Counted from the stretch's first letter, positions 6,823 through 14,590 are shown. The stretch is 15,903 bases of DNA from JAXHTH01 sp034211115 (GCA_034211115.1 JAXHTH010000043.1:1-15903), one strand, 5' to 3'. Translations and numbers: made by a program. The notes: generated by a model from the letters alone, not told the origin.

Positions 6823-9456
6823 CTATCGTTCCGTCTGCAGATGAACGGTCACGACCGCGCGCGCGCCGAGCGGGACGAGGGCCCGGTTCTCTTCGACCGG
6901 AAGGTGCCCCAGCGGCTTTTCCAGCGCATCACAGATCCGCGCGGCGACGATCCCGACGCCCGGCATCTCGAGTTCAGCGGTGACCGGCGCCTCCCGGTGG
7001 TTGATGAGCCGCGCGACCGATCCGTGGCCGTCCGCCGCGGGCTTGAGCTGAACCAGCCTGACACCATCGCCCCGCAGCGATGCCAGGTGATGATGCGATG
7101 GTCCCGCTTTCCCCACCACGGGGTGAATCTCCACGGCGCTGGAAGCCTGCGCGCCGAAGAGCGACGCTGCACACGCATCGAATGACCGGGCGGTCCGCAT
7201 CTCATACCGGAGACGACAGTAGCCGGGCTGAGAGGGCCTGAAATTCGTGTGCCAGTAGTTGTTCATGGGCCAGGCAAGCAGCAGCGCGCGGCCGCGCCCG
7301 GGCACGGTCTGTTGGCGCCGGGCAAACGTGAATCCGCCGAGCTGGAAGAGCGGGGCGTCGGGACACGCAAGGGTCGCGCACAACGCGTCGTTATGCATCG
7401 CGACATACGTATCCGCGGTGATCCAGTCGCGGCAGCATCCGGGCAACTGCTCCGCGTCATACTCGGTCGCGCATCCTGCGGTATCGAAGTGCGCCCGCCA
7501 TCCCTCGATGGCCAGCGGAAAGGCGAAGTAGATCCCTTCCGGCTCGCGCACGTCCTCCTTCTTGAACTGCACCTCGCACCGCACGGTCGGCTCATACGCG
7601 CACAGCGTGATGATCTGCACCAGGTCATCGACGCCGTCCGCACGGTAGTGGCGTATCAGCCGCGCGCCGTCCGGCCGTCGCTCCGTGGTGATCGACCGCA
7701 GTTCGGTCGGGCCGGCACGATCGGCCTTCCAGTCCGTGATCCAGCCGGAGCGATCTTCGTGAATGGCCTCCCAGTCGGAGGCGAAGAACGCCTCGCGCGG
7801 ATCGTTGAGCTTCCGGGCGCGCTCGTTGGATTCAGCGACCGTCTCGCGGACGAAGCCGAAGAAGTCCCACGGACTCTCCGCGTCGTTGATGATGATCCCG
7901 AGCTTCCGGTCGAGGAGTGCCCGAACGCGACCGGTCTTCGGATCGAACGTCAGCTCATAATGCGGGGATGCAATCGAACACCCGGACACGGTGACGTCCT
8001 CCGGCGGCGAAGCCGGAGTCAGGGCCGCTCGGTCCACCGTGATCCAGCTCATGGCCGGCACCTCCACGGGCCCGAGCGTTTCCGCGTCGATGGCGTAGAT
8101 CTCGCATTCCTCGCGCCGCAGGGTCAGCTCCGTGTCGAACCGATGCACGGTGCTGGACAGATGATGCCAACTGCCCTCGGTGAAGGGGGTGTACAGGGGA
8201 AGCACGATGCGCCGGGGCTCGGGCCCGGGATTGAACAGCAGCAGCGACTCGACGCCGCGACCCTGCCGCGGATTGCCCGCGATCCGTTCAAGCTGGTCAC
8301 GCATGAGCATCGCCGTGGCGGCGGCGGCCTGATGCGCGTATGCGCCCTTGAGCGTCCATTGATCGAGGTACAGCGTCGGGCACTTTGACAGCACGCCGCA
8401 GAAGGACCCCCATGTGTGTTCGTCATACAGATCGAGATTCCACCGCGCCTCCTGCATGCGCGACCGCGCCCGATCGATCGGCGCGGAGACGGCCGCGAGC
8501 GACTGGACGGCGGCGAACCGCGCCTTGGCCCGTCTGTTCACGGCGGTCTCCATGGCCGCGCTGCCGCTGCCGAAGTTCCAGAAGTCCGTCCAGTCGCCGC
8601 GGTGGGTGGGAACATGAGCCGCGTCCTGCCGGCGGAGCCGGTCGATGACCACCTCGGGGGTGACGAGCCGGATCCGCGGCTCCCGCCCCTCGTCGTTCCA
8701 CTGCCGGACCAGGGCCGGCAGGTTCGGATTCGGCGGATTGTTGTCGCAGAACCCGGGGTGCGTGGCGGTGAGGTAGATGAAGTCATACGCGTACCCGCTC
8801 CGCAGCAGCCTGGCCACATATTCGTCGAGACCGGCCGCCATCGTATCGGTCGTCACCTGAGGCGCGGCGAGCCGGCAGATCGCGTCGAAGGACTGGTAGT
8901 GCTCGCCGTTGAACGCGAGGATCGTGCGTCCGTCCGGCCCCTGCCAGTGGAAACCGAGCGGGCGATGGAGGGGAAACCCGCCGAAGTGAATGTTGATGCC
9001 CATGAGCAGGCCGTCGATCCCGGCGTCACGCAGCAGCGCAATGATGGACCAGGGAAGCCCGTTCACGTCGTGGTTGATCGCCACCGAGATCGGCAAGCCG
9101 AACCGCTCCCGAAGCGTACCCACGGGAAGCAGGCTCTCCGCGAACTGCTCCAGCGTGTAGAGGGGCGTTATGTTGCAGAACATCGCCCCGACCGCGATCT
9201 GCCCGCGCCGTGCGGCGGCCGCGAAGCGTTCAACCTGCCGGTCGTCCGCGTGACGCAGCCAATCGATGACGGGCGCCGTCACCTCGCACGTCCAGCACAT
9301 CCGGGACCCGTCCGGCCAGTGGGCGGTCTCGTCGCAGTAGTCGAGCGCCTCATCGATGAAGCGCCGTGACAGCTCCCAGAAGATCGGCTGCGGGTGCGTG
9401 TAGCCCACGTCCGTATGGGTATGATGGATCACGAGAACATCGTTGATTCCGGTCAT
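6823..9456 (-). CDS. Glycoside hydrolase family 38 (alpha-mannosidase-like)
   Basis: An 877-residue protein with GH38 layout: catalytic (beta/alpha) barrel first, then a three-helix region and beta-sandwich domains. The N-terminal metal motif is HTHTDVGYT (12-20), the variant of the classic HxDxGW, with H14 and D16 as probable zinc ligands. The predicted nucleophile is D130 in AINHDVNGLPW. DEHTWG (345-350) supplies a further ligand, H347. GH38 enzymes remove alpha-linked mannose with retention of configuration. No signal peptide is seen, so it probably acts in the cytoplasm on imported oligosaccharides. The frame extends to a GTG at 9471, but ATG 9456 is preferred: AGGAG sits 6 bases upstream of it, inside the would-be longer N-terminus. 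It diverges from a GH130 phosphorylase gene, pointing to mannoside breakdown. The Tyr-for-Trp motif marks a divergent clade, so exact substrate and even mannose specificity are inferred. Confidence 0.88.
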   Translation of the reverse strand: MTGINDVLVIHHTHTDVGYTHPQPIFWELSRRFIDEALDYCDETAHWPDGSRMCWTCEVTAPVIDWLRHADDRQVERFAAAARRGQIAVGAMFCNITPLYTLEQFAESLLPVGTLRERFGLPISVAINHDVNGLPWSIIALLRDAGIDGLLMGINIHFGGFPLHRPLGFHWQGPDGRTILAFNGEHYQSFDAICRLAAPQVTTDTMAAGLDEYVARLLRSGYAYDFIYLTATHPGFCDNNPPNPNLPALVRQWNDEGREPRIRLVTPEVVIDRLRRQDAAHVPTHRGDWTDFWNFGSGSAAMETAVNRRAKARFAAVQSLAAVSAPIDRARSRMQEARWNLDLYDEHTWGSFCGVLSKCPTLYLDQWTLKGAYAHQAAAATAMLMRDQLERIAGNPRQGRGVESLLLFNPGPEPRRIVLPLYTPFTEGSWHHLSSTVHRFDTELTLRREECEIYAIDAETLGPVEVPAMSWITVDRAALTPASPPEDVTVSGCSIASPHYELTFDPKTGRVRALLDRKLGIIINDAESPWDFFGFVRETVAESNERARKLNDPREAFFASDWEAIHEDRSGWITDWKADRAGPTELRSITTERRPDGARLIRHYRADGVDDLVQIITLCAYEPTVRCEVQFKKEDVREPEGIYFAFPLAIEGWRAHFDTAGCATEYDAEQLPGCCRDWITADTYVAMHNDALCATLACPDAPLFQLGGFTFARRQQTVPGRGRALLLAWPMNNYWHTNFRPSQPGYCRLRYEMRTARSFDACAASLFGAQASSAVEIHPVVGKAGPSHHHLASLRGDGVRLVQLKPAADGHGSVARLINHREAPVTAELEMPGVGIVAARICDALEKPLGHLPVEENRALVPLGARAVVTVHLQTER

Positions 9457-9462
9457 CGACAT
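9457..9462 (-). promoter_or_regulatory. Spacer between AGGAG ribosome-binding site (9463-9467) and GH38 start
   Basis: On the minus strand, AGGAG at 9467-9463 is followed by 6 bases and then ATG at 9456. This is near-optimal spacing and decides the start codon over the upstream GTG at 9471, which would place the ribosome-binding site within the coding sequence. Confidence 0.7.
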
Positions 9463-9496
9463 CTCCTGCACAGGCCGGCGGCCCGCCCCGGGCCAT

Positions 9497-9531
9497 AGTC
9501 TAGGTTCAGACTCTCGCGGCCGACCCGCGAG
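9497..9531. promoter_or_regulatory. Two adjacent inverted repeats in the GH38/GH130 divergent spacer
   Basis: The 89-base spacer between the divergent GH38 and GH130 starts contains AGTCT/AGACT separated by 6 bases (9497-9512) and, directly after it, a perfect 7-base stem CTCGCGG/CCGCGAG with a 5-base loop (9513-9531). Such placement between divergent genes suits an operator for a shared regulator. The second could also form an RNA hairpin just before the GH130 start. No convincing sigma-70 hexamers were found for either direction. Confidence 0.45.
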
Positions 9532-9545
9532 GTCCTTTCGCCCCG

Positions 9546-10577
9546 GTGGAGTCGGAGGCTCAGATCGGTTACAACACCCGCGTGCTCTCCTTCAGGGCCC
9601 GGATCGCGGAGCGCATCCCCGTGCGACGAAGCAATGCAAACCCGATCCTCACCCGGCAGGACGTTCCCGATGTGCCGCCGGAGATCGTCGATGTGACCAG
9701 CGTGTTCAATCCCGGGGCGATCCGTCTCGGCGGACGGTACACGCTGCTGCTCCGGGTGCAGACCCGTGGCCGACAGACGGTGCTCATGGCCGCGGACAGT
9801 GATGACGGCGAGCGCTTCGCCGTTCGGCCCGCTCGAGTGGAGATCGAAGGGCTCGATGCCGTCCGCGAGACGATTCATCACGTCTACGATCCCCGTCTCA
9901 GCGAGATCGATGGCACGATTTACATGGTCTTCGCAGCCGATGTGGACGGAGGATGCCGGCTCGGCATCGCCGAGAGCGAGGATCTCGGTCGATTCCGCCT
10001 GGTGAGCTTCTGTGAAGAGACCGACAGCCGCAACGGCGTGCTCTTTCCCGAGCGCATCGGCGGCCGGTACCTGCGCCTGGAGCGCCCGAACCTGGTCGCG
10101 GTCGAGGGGGGCGTCCTGTCCGGAGACCGGATCATGCTCGCCGAGTCCGACGACCTGGTCAGGTGGGATCCCGTCGGCCCCGTGATGGGCGGTCGTCCGC
10201 ACTACTGGGACGAGCTCATCGGCTCCGGCCCGCCGCCGGTGAAGACGCGCGACGGCTGGCTGCACGTCTATCACGGGGTCGCCCGGCACTTCGGCGCGGG
10301 CATCTACCAGGCCGGGGTCGTGCTGCTGGACCTGGAGGATCCCACCCGGATCATCGCGCGGGGCGGCAGCAACATCCTCGAGCCGCGCGAACTCTACGAG
10401 CAGGTCGGGCAGGTGCCCAACGTCGTGTTTCCCGGCGGCATGGTGACCGAGCGTGTTGACGACGAGGGGTTCGCGCGGCCGGACAGTCTCGTCCGCATCT
10501 ATTATGGGGCGGCGGACACCTGCGTCGGCCTCGCCCTGAGCACGATCGACGAACTGCTCGGAGCCTGTCACGGCTGA
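9546..10577 (+). CDS. Glycoside hydrolase family 130 beta-mannoside phosphorylase
   Basis: A 343-residue five-bladed beta-propeller enzyme of GH130, full family length. Members cleave a beta-mannosidic bond with inorganic phosphate, giving alpha-mannose 1-phosphate. Motifs in order: RRSNANPIL (27-35), TSVFNPGAI (51-59), VYDPR (113-117) with D115 as the probable proton donor, DSRNGVLFPE (160-169), GSGPPPVKT (226-234), VYHG (241-244), PNVVFPGG (291-298) and YYGAAD (319-324). R162/N163, K233 and H243 match the phosphate-binding residues of GH130 phosphorylases; hydrolytic members lack these, so phosphorolysis is favoured. The start is a GTG at 9546 with only a weak GAGG upstream, and is the least certain point. 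No signal peptide, hence cytoplasmic. The symporter gene follows after 92 bases. The acceptor sugar (glucose, GlcNAc or mannose) cannot be read from sequence. Confidence 0.92.
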   Translation: MESEAQIGYNTRVLSFRARIAERIPVRRSNANPILTRQDVPDVPPEIVDVTSVFNPGAIRLGGRYTLLLRVQTRGRQTVLMAADSDDGERFAVRPARVEIEGLDAVRETIHHVYDPRLSEIDGTIYMVFAADVDGGCRLGIAESEDLGRFRLVSFCEETDSRNGVLFPERIGGRYLRLERPNLVAVEGGVLSGDRIMLAESDDLVRWDPVGPVMGGRPHYWDELIGSGPPPVKTRDGWLHVYHGVARHFGAGIYQAGVVLLDLEDPTRIIARGGSNILEPRELYEQVGQVPNVVFPGGMVTERVDDEGFARPDSLVRIYYGAADTCVGLALSTIDELLGACHG

Positions 10578-10669
10578 CATCGATCAGGTCGGATGATGAA
10601 TGGAGCCCTTGCCGGTAGGATCAGCCGCGGATCGCCGCCGGGATCGCCGGACCATCACGCACGCCTTCC
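10578..10669 (+). other. GH130-symporter spacer with 9-base direct repeat
   Basis: The 92-base gap contains two copies of GGATCGCCG (10629-10637 and 10641-10649). No terminator (hairpin plus T run) and no clear promoter were found, so read-through from the GH130 gene into the symporter gene is plausible. There is no recognisable Shine-Dalgarno before the symporter ATG. Confidence 0.4.
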
Positions 10670-12646
10670 ATGCAACTGCTGGACTGGACCATCGTCGGGG
10701 GGCTGCTGATCACGCTGTTGCTCGCCGCGCTGCGCACGCGCCGGTACACGAAGACGGTCAGCGGGTTCCTCGCCGCCGAGCGCTGCGGCGGACGCTACAT
10801 CATCTCGATGGCGCATGCCGCGGCCGGCCTGGGGGTGATCTCCCTCGTGTACTGGTTCGAGATGTACTACGAGAACGGTTTCACCGGGTACTGGTGGGGC
10901 TCGATGACGGAACCCGCCCTGATCGTGATCGCGCTCTCGGGCTTCGTCTTCTACCGGTTCCGGCAGACGCGGGCGATGACGCTGGCGCAGTTCTTCGAGA
11001 TGCGCTACAGCCGCAATTTCCGCGTCTTCTCGGGGCTCGTCGCGTACCTTGCGGGCATCATCAACTTCGGCATCTTTCCCGCCGTCGGAGCGAGGTTCTT
11101 CATCGCCCTGTGCGGGCTCGAGCATAGCTACACGTGGTTCGGCGTCGCCGTCAGCACGCATGTCCTCCTGATGCTCGGGCTTCTGTCGATTTCCCTGCTG
11201 TTCACGTTCCTCGGCGGGCACATCGCGGTCATGGTCACCGACTTCGTCCAGGGCGCGTTCGTCAACGTCGTCTTTGCCGGCGTCGTGTTCTACCTGCTCT
11301 TCCAGATCCGCTGGGAGCGGATGGCGGAGATCATGCTCGCCGCCGAACCCGGCAGATCGCTCGTCGATCCGTTCGACATCGGCGAGCAGTCGCACTTCAA
11401 CATCTGGTACTACGTCATTGCCGTGGTCATCGTTTTCTACAGCACCATGGGATGGCAGGGCACGCAGGGGTACTACTGCTGCGCCAAGAACGCCCACGAG
11501 GCGAAGATGGCGAACATCCTCAACTACTGGCGCTTCCGCGTGCTGCTGATCGTCGCCATCATCACGCCGATCGCCGTCCGAACCGTGCTGTATCATCCGC
11601 ATTACGCGCAGGAGGCGGCGGCCATCGCGCAATCGACGGAGGCCCTGCAGCACCACGTGACCGATGCCGCGGAGCTCGCGACGCTTCAGAAGCAGCTCCG
11701 CACCCCTCACGCCCTCGCGGTCATTCTCCCCAGCGGCCTGCTGGGCCTGATGTGCGCGGCGATGCTCGCCGCGTTCATAAGCACGCACGACACCTACCTG
11801 CACTCGTGGGGGACGATCTTCGTGCAGGACGTCATCCTGCCGTTCAGGAAGGAACCGTTCACGCCGCGCCAGCATCTCTGGCTGTTGCGCGCTTCGATCT
11901 TCGGCGTCGCCGGCTTCATCTTCTGCTTCAGCCTGCTCTTCCGCCAGACGCAGTTCATCGCGATGTTCTGCGCCATCACCGCCTCCGTCTTCATCGGGGG
12001 CGCCGGCGCCGTCATCATCGGCGGCCTGTACTGGAAGCGCGGAACGACGGCCGCGGCCTGGACCGCGATGACGACCGGCCTTCTGCTCTCGCTGGGCGGG
12101 ATCGTCACCAACAAGCTGTGGCCCGAAGTGCCGCTGACCGGTCAGGAGATGACCTTCGTCGCCATCGTGTGCTCGGTCGGTTCCTACGTGATCGTGTCGC
12201 TGGTCGGACCCGGGCACCAGCACAACATGGACCGCCTCCTCCACCGCGGGCGATACGCCCTCCCGGAAGATCGGGCCAGGATCGCACGGAGGAGAGGATC
12301 CTGGCTGGAGCGGCTCGGCGTGGACCCGGAATTCACCGGCTGGGATCGATTCGTCACGCTGATTTCCGTCGGATGGCCGGTGGCGTGGATGGGCGTCTTC
12401 ACCGCCGGCGCCGCCTGGTATGCCTGGCGCCGAACGCAGAACCAAATCCTCGAGGACGAAGCCTGGCTCGGCTTCTGGCACATCTTCACCTGGGTCCTGT
12501 TCGCCTCGGCCGTGGCGGTGACGGTATGGTTCACGATCGGTGGCGTCCGGGACCTGCGCTACCTGTTCGGCCATCTGAACACGGGGAAGATCGACGTGGA
12601 CGATGACGGCCGGGTGATCAGCGATCCCGACCCGGCAGAGGAGTGA
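10670..12646 (+). CDS. Sodium:solute symporter (SSS) family transporter
   Basis: A 658-residue polytopic membrane protein with about 15 predicted helices (near 7-21, 47-62, 80-96, 119-147, 156-182, 186-212, 245-260, 288-303, 347-369, 407-424, 427-450, 460-480, 493-513, 561-582, 602-625). This is typical of larger SSS (LeuT-fold) carriers. The helix-8 region LAAFISTHDTYLHSWG (366-381) corresponds to the segment that supplies the Na2-site Ser/Thr in SGLT-type proteins (S371/T372), and is followed by the family's FVQD. Residues 303-346 form a hydrophilic loop, and the C-terminal tail after 628 is acidic. It probably couples sodium entry to uptake of a sugar released or used by the neighbouring GH130 and GH38 enzymes; the substrate is inferred only from context. 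The first ATG (10670) fits the start of helix 1. The next gene begins 3 bases after its stop. Confidence 0.93.
   Translation: MQLLDWTIVGGLLITLLLAALRTRRYTKTVSGFLAAERCGGRYIISMAHAAAGLGVISLVYWFEMYYENGFTGYWWGSMTEPALIVIALSGFVFYRFRQTRAMTLAQFFEMRYSRNFRVFSGLVAYLAGIINFGIFPAVGARFFIALCGLEHSYTWFGVAVSTHVLLMLGLLSISLLFTFLGGHIAVMVTDFVQGAFVNVVFAGVVFYLLFQIRWERMAEIMLAAEPGRSLVDPFDIGEQSHFNIWYYVIAVVIVFYSTMGWQGTQGYYCCAKNAHEAKMANILNYWRFRVLLIVAIITPIAVRTVLYHPHYAQEAAAIAQSTEALQHHVTDAAELATLQKQLRTPHALAVILPSGLLGLMCAAMLAAFISTHDTYLHSWGTIFVQDVILPFRKEPFTPRQHLWLLRASIFGVAGFIFCFSLLFRQTQFIAMFCAITASVFIGGAGAVIIGGLYWKRGTTAAAWTAMTTGLLLSLGGIVTNKLWPEVPLTGQEMTFVAIVCSVGSYVIVSLVGPGHQHNMDRLLHRGRYALPEDRARIARRRGSWLERLGVDPEFTGWDRFVTLISVGWPVAWMGVFTAGAAWYAWRRTQNQILEDEAWLGFWHIFTWVLFASAVAVTVWFTIGGVRDLRYLFGHLNTGKIDVDDDGRVISDPDPAEE
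12638..12643 (+). promoter_or_regulatory. Ribosome-binding site GAGGAG inside the symporter end
   Basis: GAGGAG overlaps the final codons of the symporter gene and lies 6 bases before the ATG at 12650, fixing the start of the CBM9-like lipoprotein gene and showing tight operon coupling. Confidence 0.75.
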
Positions 12647-12649
12647 ATC

Positions 12650-13495
12650 ATGATGATGACGCGCAGAACGGCGACATCCCTGTTCGCAGCATGGACATCC
12701 GTCGCCACCCTCGCCGGCTGCCCGCCGGACGCTCCGACCCCACCCGACCCGTCGATGTCGTCGGGCGAGGCGGTTCTTCCCAGGACCTATACCTGTCTGC
12801 GGGCGGCGGGCGAGGTCGTCGTCGACGGGCGGCTCGACGATGATCCCTGGCGCCGCGCGCCCTGGACCGAGACCTTCGTCGACATCGAAGGCGCGGCCAG
12901 GCCGCGGCCGCGTTTCCCGACGCGGGCGAAGCTGCTCTGGGACGACGAGTTTCTCTACATCGGCGCGGCGATGGAGGACCCGCACGTCTGGGGCACGCTG
13001 ACCGAGCACGACGAGGTCGTCTACCATGACAACGACTTCGAGATCTTCATCGATCCCGATGGTGACCGGGCCGAGTACTACGAGATCGAGATCAACGCGC
13101 TGGGCACGATCTTCGACCTCCTCCTCGTGCGGACGTACATCGACGGGGGGCCCGCCCTCCACGACTGGACCGCGACCGGTCTCCAGTCCGCCGTGCACGT
13201 CGACGGCACGCTCAACGATCCGTCGGATGCCGATCGCGGCTGGTCGGTGGAGTTCGCGATCCCCTGGAGCACGCTGGCCGAGTACGCGCGCCGCCCGGCA
13301 CCGCCCCGCGATGGCGATGTGTGGCGCATCAACTTCTCGCGCGTGCAATGGCAACACGATATTGTCGACGGGACCTACCGGAAGCGGCCCGACACACCGG
13401 AAGACAACTGGGTCTGGTCGCCGCAGGGGACGATCAACATGCACCTGCCCGAGCACTGGGGCTTCGTGGTGTTCGCCGACCGGACCGACCTCTGA
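12650..13495 (+). CDS. CBM9-like lipoprotein
   Basis: A 281-residue exported protein. The first 24 residues form a lipoprotein signal: basic MMMTRR, a hydrophobic stretch, then the lipobox LAGC with C24 as the lipidated residue. Residue +2 is Pro, not Asp, which in enterobacterial rules favours the outer membrane. After a Pro-rich linker (25-45) comes a single CBM9-like (DOMON-related) beta-sandwich, about 47-278. It shows VVVDGRLDDDPW (56-67), the TRAKLLWDDEFLYIGAAMEDP strand pair (91-111), NDFEIFIDPDGD (128-139), GWSVEFAIPW (197-206) and GDVWRINFSR (222-231). Stand-alone proteins of this type occur widely beside sugar-use genes and presumably bind glycans, but few have been studied. It starts 3 bases after the symporter stop, so surface glycan capture for the GH130/GH38/symporter set is a reasonable inference. 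No catalytic motif was seen. Confidence 0.88.
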   Translation: MMMTRRTATSLFAAWTSVATLAGCPPDAPTPPDPSMSSGEAVLPRTYTCLRAAGEVVVDGRLDDDPWRRAPWTETFVDIEGAARPRPRFPTRAKLLWDDEFLYIGAAMEDPHVWGTLTEHDEVVYHDNDFEIFIDPDGDRAEYYEIEINALGTIFDLLLVRTYIDGGPALHDWTATGLQSAVHVDGTLNDPSDADRGWSVEFAIPWSTLAEYARRPAPPRDGDVWRINFSRVQWQHDIVDGTYRKRPDTPEDNWVWSPQGTINMHLPEHWGFVVFADRTDL

Positions 13496-13614
13496 TCCGG
13501 GCCACGCGATTCTCGAATGAGGGTTCATTCCGTTCTGAGGATCATCGACGAAGCTGCGGGTTCGGGCCGGGATCCCGAAGCGCCCGGGCCGGCGCACCTC
13601 GCCGATCGTCCCGT
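13496..13614. terminator. Convergent spacer with candidate terminator hairpins
   Basis: The 119-base gap between the convergent CBM9-like and IclR genes contains GAATGA/TCATTC with a 4-base GGGT loop (13515-13530), 19 bases after the CBM9 stop, and TTCGGG/CCCGAA with a 7-base loop (13561-13579). Neither is followed by a T run in either direction, so intrinsic termination is doubtful, though the position is right for it. Confidence 0.35.
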
Positions 13615-14406
13615 TCACGAATCGATCCGATAGCCGAACTCGGCCGAGATCGCGCGCGCGTGGCGCCGGATGATGTCGCCCACCTCGGCATACTGGTCCT
13701 CCGAGAGACGGTCGGACGGACCGGTGGTCCAGATGGCGGCAATCGGGTACCCGTGCCGGTCGAGAACGGGTGCGCCGACGCAGACGATCCCGCGCAACTG
13801 CTCGGCGCGATCGAGAGAGAACCCGCATTCACGCACGCCCTTGAGCTCGGTTCGCAGCGCGCGCCGGGACGTGATCGTCCGCTCGTTGAACCGGACCATC
13901 TCGAGCCGGCCGAGGAGCGCTTCCCGCTCGTGCTCGGGAAGGTGGGCGAGCAGCGCTTTCCCGGGAGCGCTGACGTGCAGATGGAGGCGGGTGCCCAGAT
14001 CGACGGAGAACTTGAAGGGGTGCGTGCCCAGCACCTGCTCCAGGACCACGCAGGAGGTCTGGACAATGGTCCCGATGAGAACGGTCTCGCGCACCTCGTC
14101 GCGGCACTCGCGCATGATGTCGAGGGCGGTGGGAACGATCGGCTTCTCCGACAGCATCTCGTGTCCCAGCGTGAGGAGCCTGCGGCTGAGCCGGAACACC
14201 TTGGTCCGTGCTTCGCGCGAGACGTACCCGCGATCCAGCAGCGTCATGGTGACCCGGAAGACGCTGTTCTTGGGGCAACGGAGCTCCCGGGTGATCTCGG
14301 CGAGTTTCAGGCCGCCGGGATGATCGGCCAGAAGCTCCAGCACGGACAGAGCCCGATCCAGGTTCGGGACCCTGTAGGTGGAGGGCGTGCCGGGGGAGCG
14401 GGGCAT
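13615..14406 (-). CDS. IclR-family transcriptional regulator
   Basis: A 263-residue regulator of normal IclR length. An N-terminal winged helix-turn-helix (about 13-75) includes NLDRALSVLELLA (15-27), LKLAEITRELRCPKNSVFRV (33-52) and the wing segment GYVSREARTKVFRLS (60-74). The C-terminal effector-binding domain (about 85-258) shows LHLHVSAPGKALLAHLP (141-157) and GIVCVGAPVLDRHGYPIAAI (206-225), both family hallmarks. These proteins bind small carbon compounds and usually control an adjacent, divergent catabolic operon, here the cupin/VOC/DhaK genes. The frame extends to a TTG at 14445, but the ATG at 14406 is preferred because GGAGG lies 8 bases upstream of it. Whether it represses or activates, and its ligand, cannot be read. 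It faces away from the mannoside genes, so control of that cluster is less likely. Confidence 0.93.
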   Translation of the reverse strand: MPRSPGTPSTYRVPNLDRALSVLELLADHPGGLKLAEITRELRCPKNSVFRVTMTLLDRGYVSREARTKVFRLSRRLLTLGHEMLSEKPIVPTALDIMRECRDEVRETVLIGTIVQTSCVVLEQVLGTHPFKFSVDLGTRLHLHVSAPGKALLAHLPEHEREALLGRLEMVRFNERTITSRRALRTELKGVRECGFSLDRAEQLRGIVCVGAPVLDRHGYPIAAIWTTGPSDRLSEDQYAEVGDIIRRHARAISAEFGYRIDS

Positions 14407-14457
14407 GTCGGGGGCCTCCGTTGTTGATCCACATGTCAAACTCAAGTCGCTCGGCAG

Positions 14458-14463
14458 TCTATA
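14458..14463 (-). promoter_or_regulatory. Possible -10 element of the IclR gene
   Basis: On the minus strand TATAGA lies about 50 bases before the IclR ATG. The best -35 at 16 bases is only CTGGAC, so the assignment is weak. The element sits within a stretch containing the GGGG/CCCC repeat (14467-14478) and a perfect 14-base palindrome GCCCGCGCGCGGGC (14485-14498). Confidence 0.3.
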
Positions 14464-14484
14464 TCTGGGGCGATCCCCGGTCCA

Positions 14485-14498
14485 GCCCGCGCGCGGGC
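14485..14498. repeat. Perfect 14-base GC palindrome in divergent regulatory region
   Basis: GCCCGCGCGCGGGC reads identically on both strands. It lies midway between the IclR start and the cupin promoter, upstream of the likely IclR -10 element. It could be an operator or simply an extreme of local GC composition. Confidence 0.4.
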
Positions 14499-14537
14499 GG
14501 CGAAATACCCCCCTCTCATCGGGGGAGGACGGGGATC

Positions 14538-14566
14538 TTGACGTGCCCCGCTCAGTTTGATATATG
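14538..14566 (+). promoter_or_regulatory. Sigma-70-like promoter for the cupin/VOC/DhaK operon
   Basis: TTGACG (14538-14543), exactly 17 bases, then TATATG (14561-14566) form the best promoter match in the window. They sit in an AT-rich island that contrasts sharply with the surrounding GC-rich DNA. The expected transcription start near 14573 gives a leader of about 68 bases before the ATG at 14641. Confidence 0.65.
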
Positions 14567-14590
14567 GGTTTTTAGTTGAAATATAGAAAC
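14555..14590. promoter_or_regulatory. AT-rich imperfect inverted repeat over the -10/start site (candidate IclR operator)
   Basis: GTTTGATATAT (14555-14565) is mirrored imperfectly by ATATAGAAAC (14581-14590). The arms flank the -10 element and the expected transcription start. A repressor bound here would block the promoter, and the divergent IclR gene is the obvious candidate. The match is not perfect (one base out of register), so this is tentative. Confidence 0.35.

Noticed and set aside
9453..10580. 375-codon minus-strand frame opposite the GH130 gene
   Set aside because: Antisense shadow of a gene with complete GH130 motifs; no recognisable domain or Shine-Dalgarno.
10655..13828. 1057-codon open frame on the minus strand opposite the symporter and CBM9-like genes
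   Set aside because: Low-complexity Arg/Gly/Asp/Glu/His/Pro translation with no motif. The opposite strand encodes two clear protein families with a proper ribosome-binding site.
14407..14445. TTG start that would lengthen the IclR protein by 13 residues
   Set aside because: GGAGG lies 8 bases before the ATG at 14406 and would fall inside the longer coding sequence. The extra residues are outside the conserved domain.
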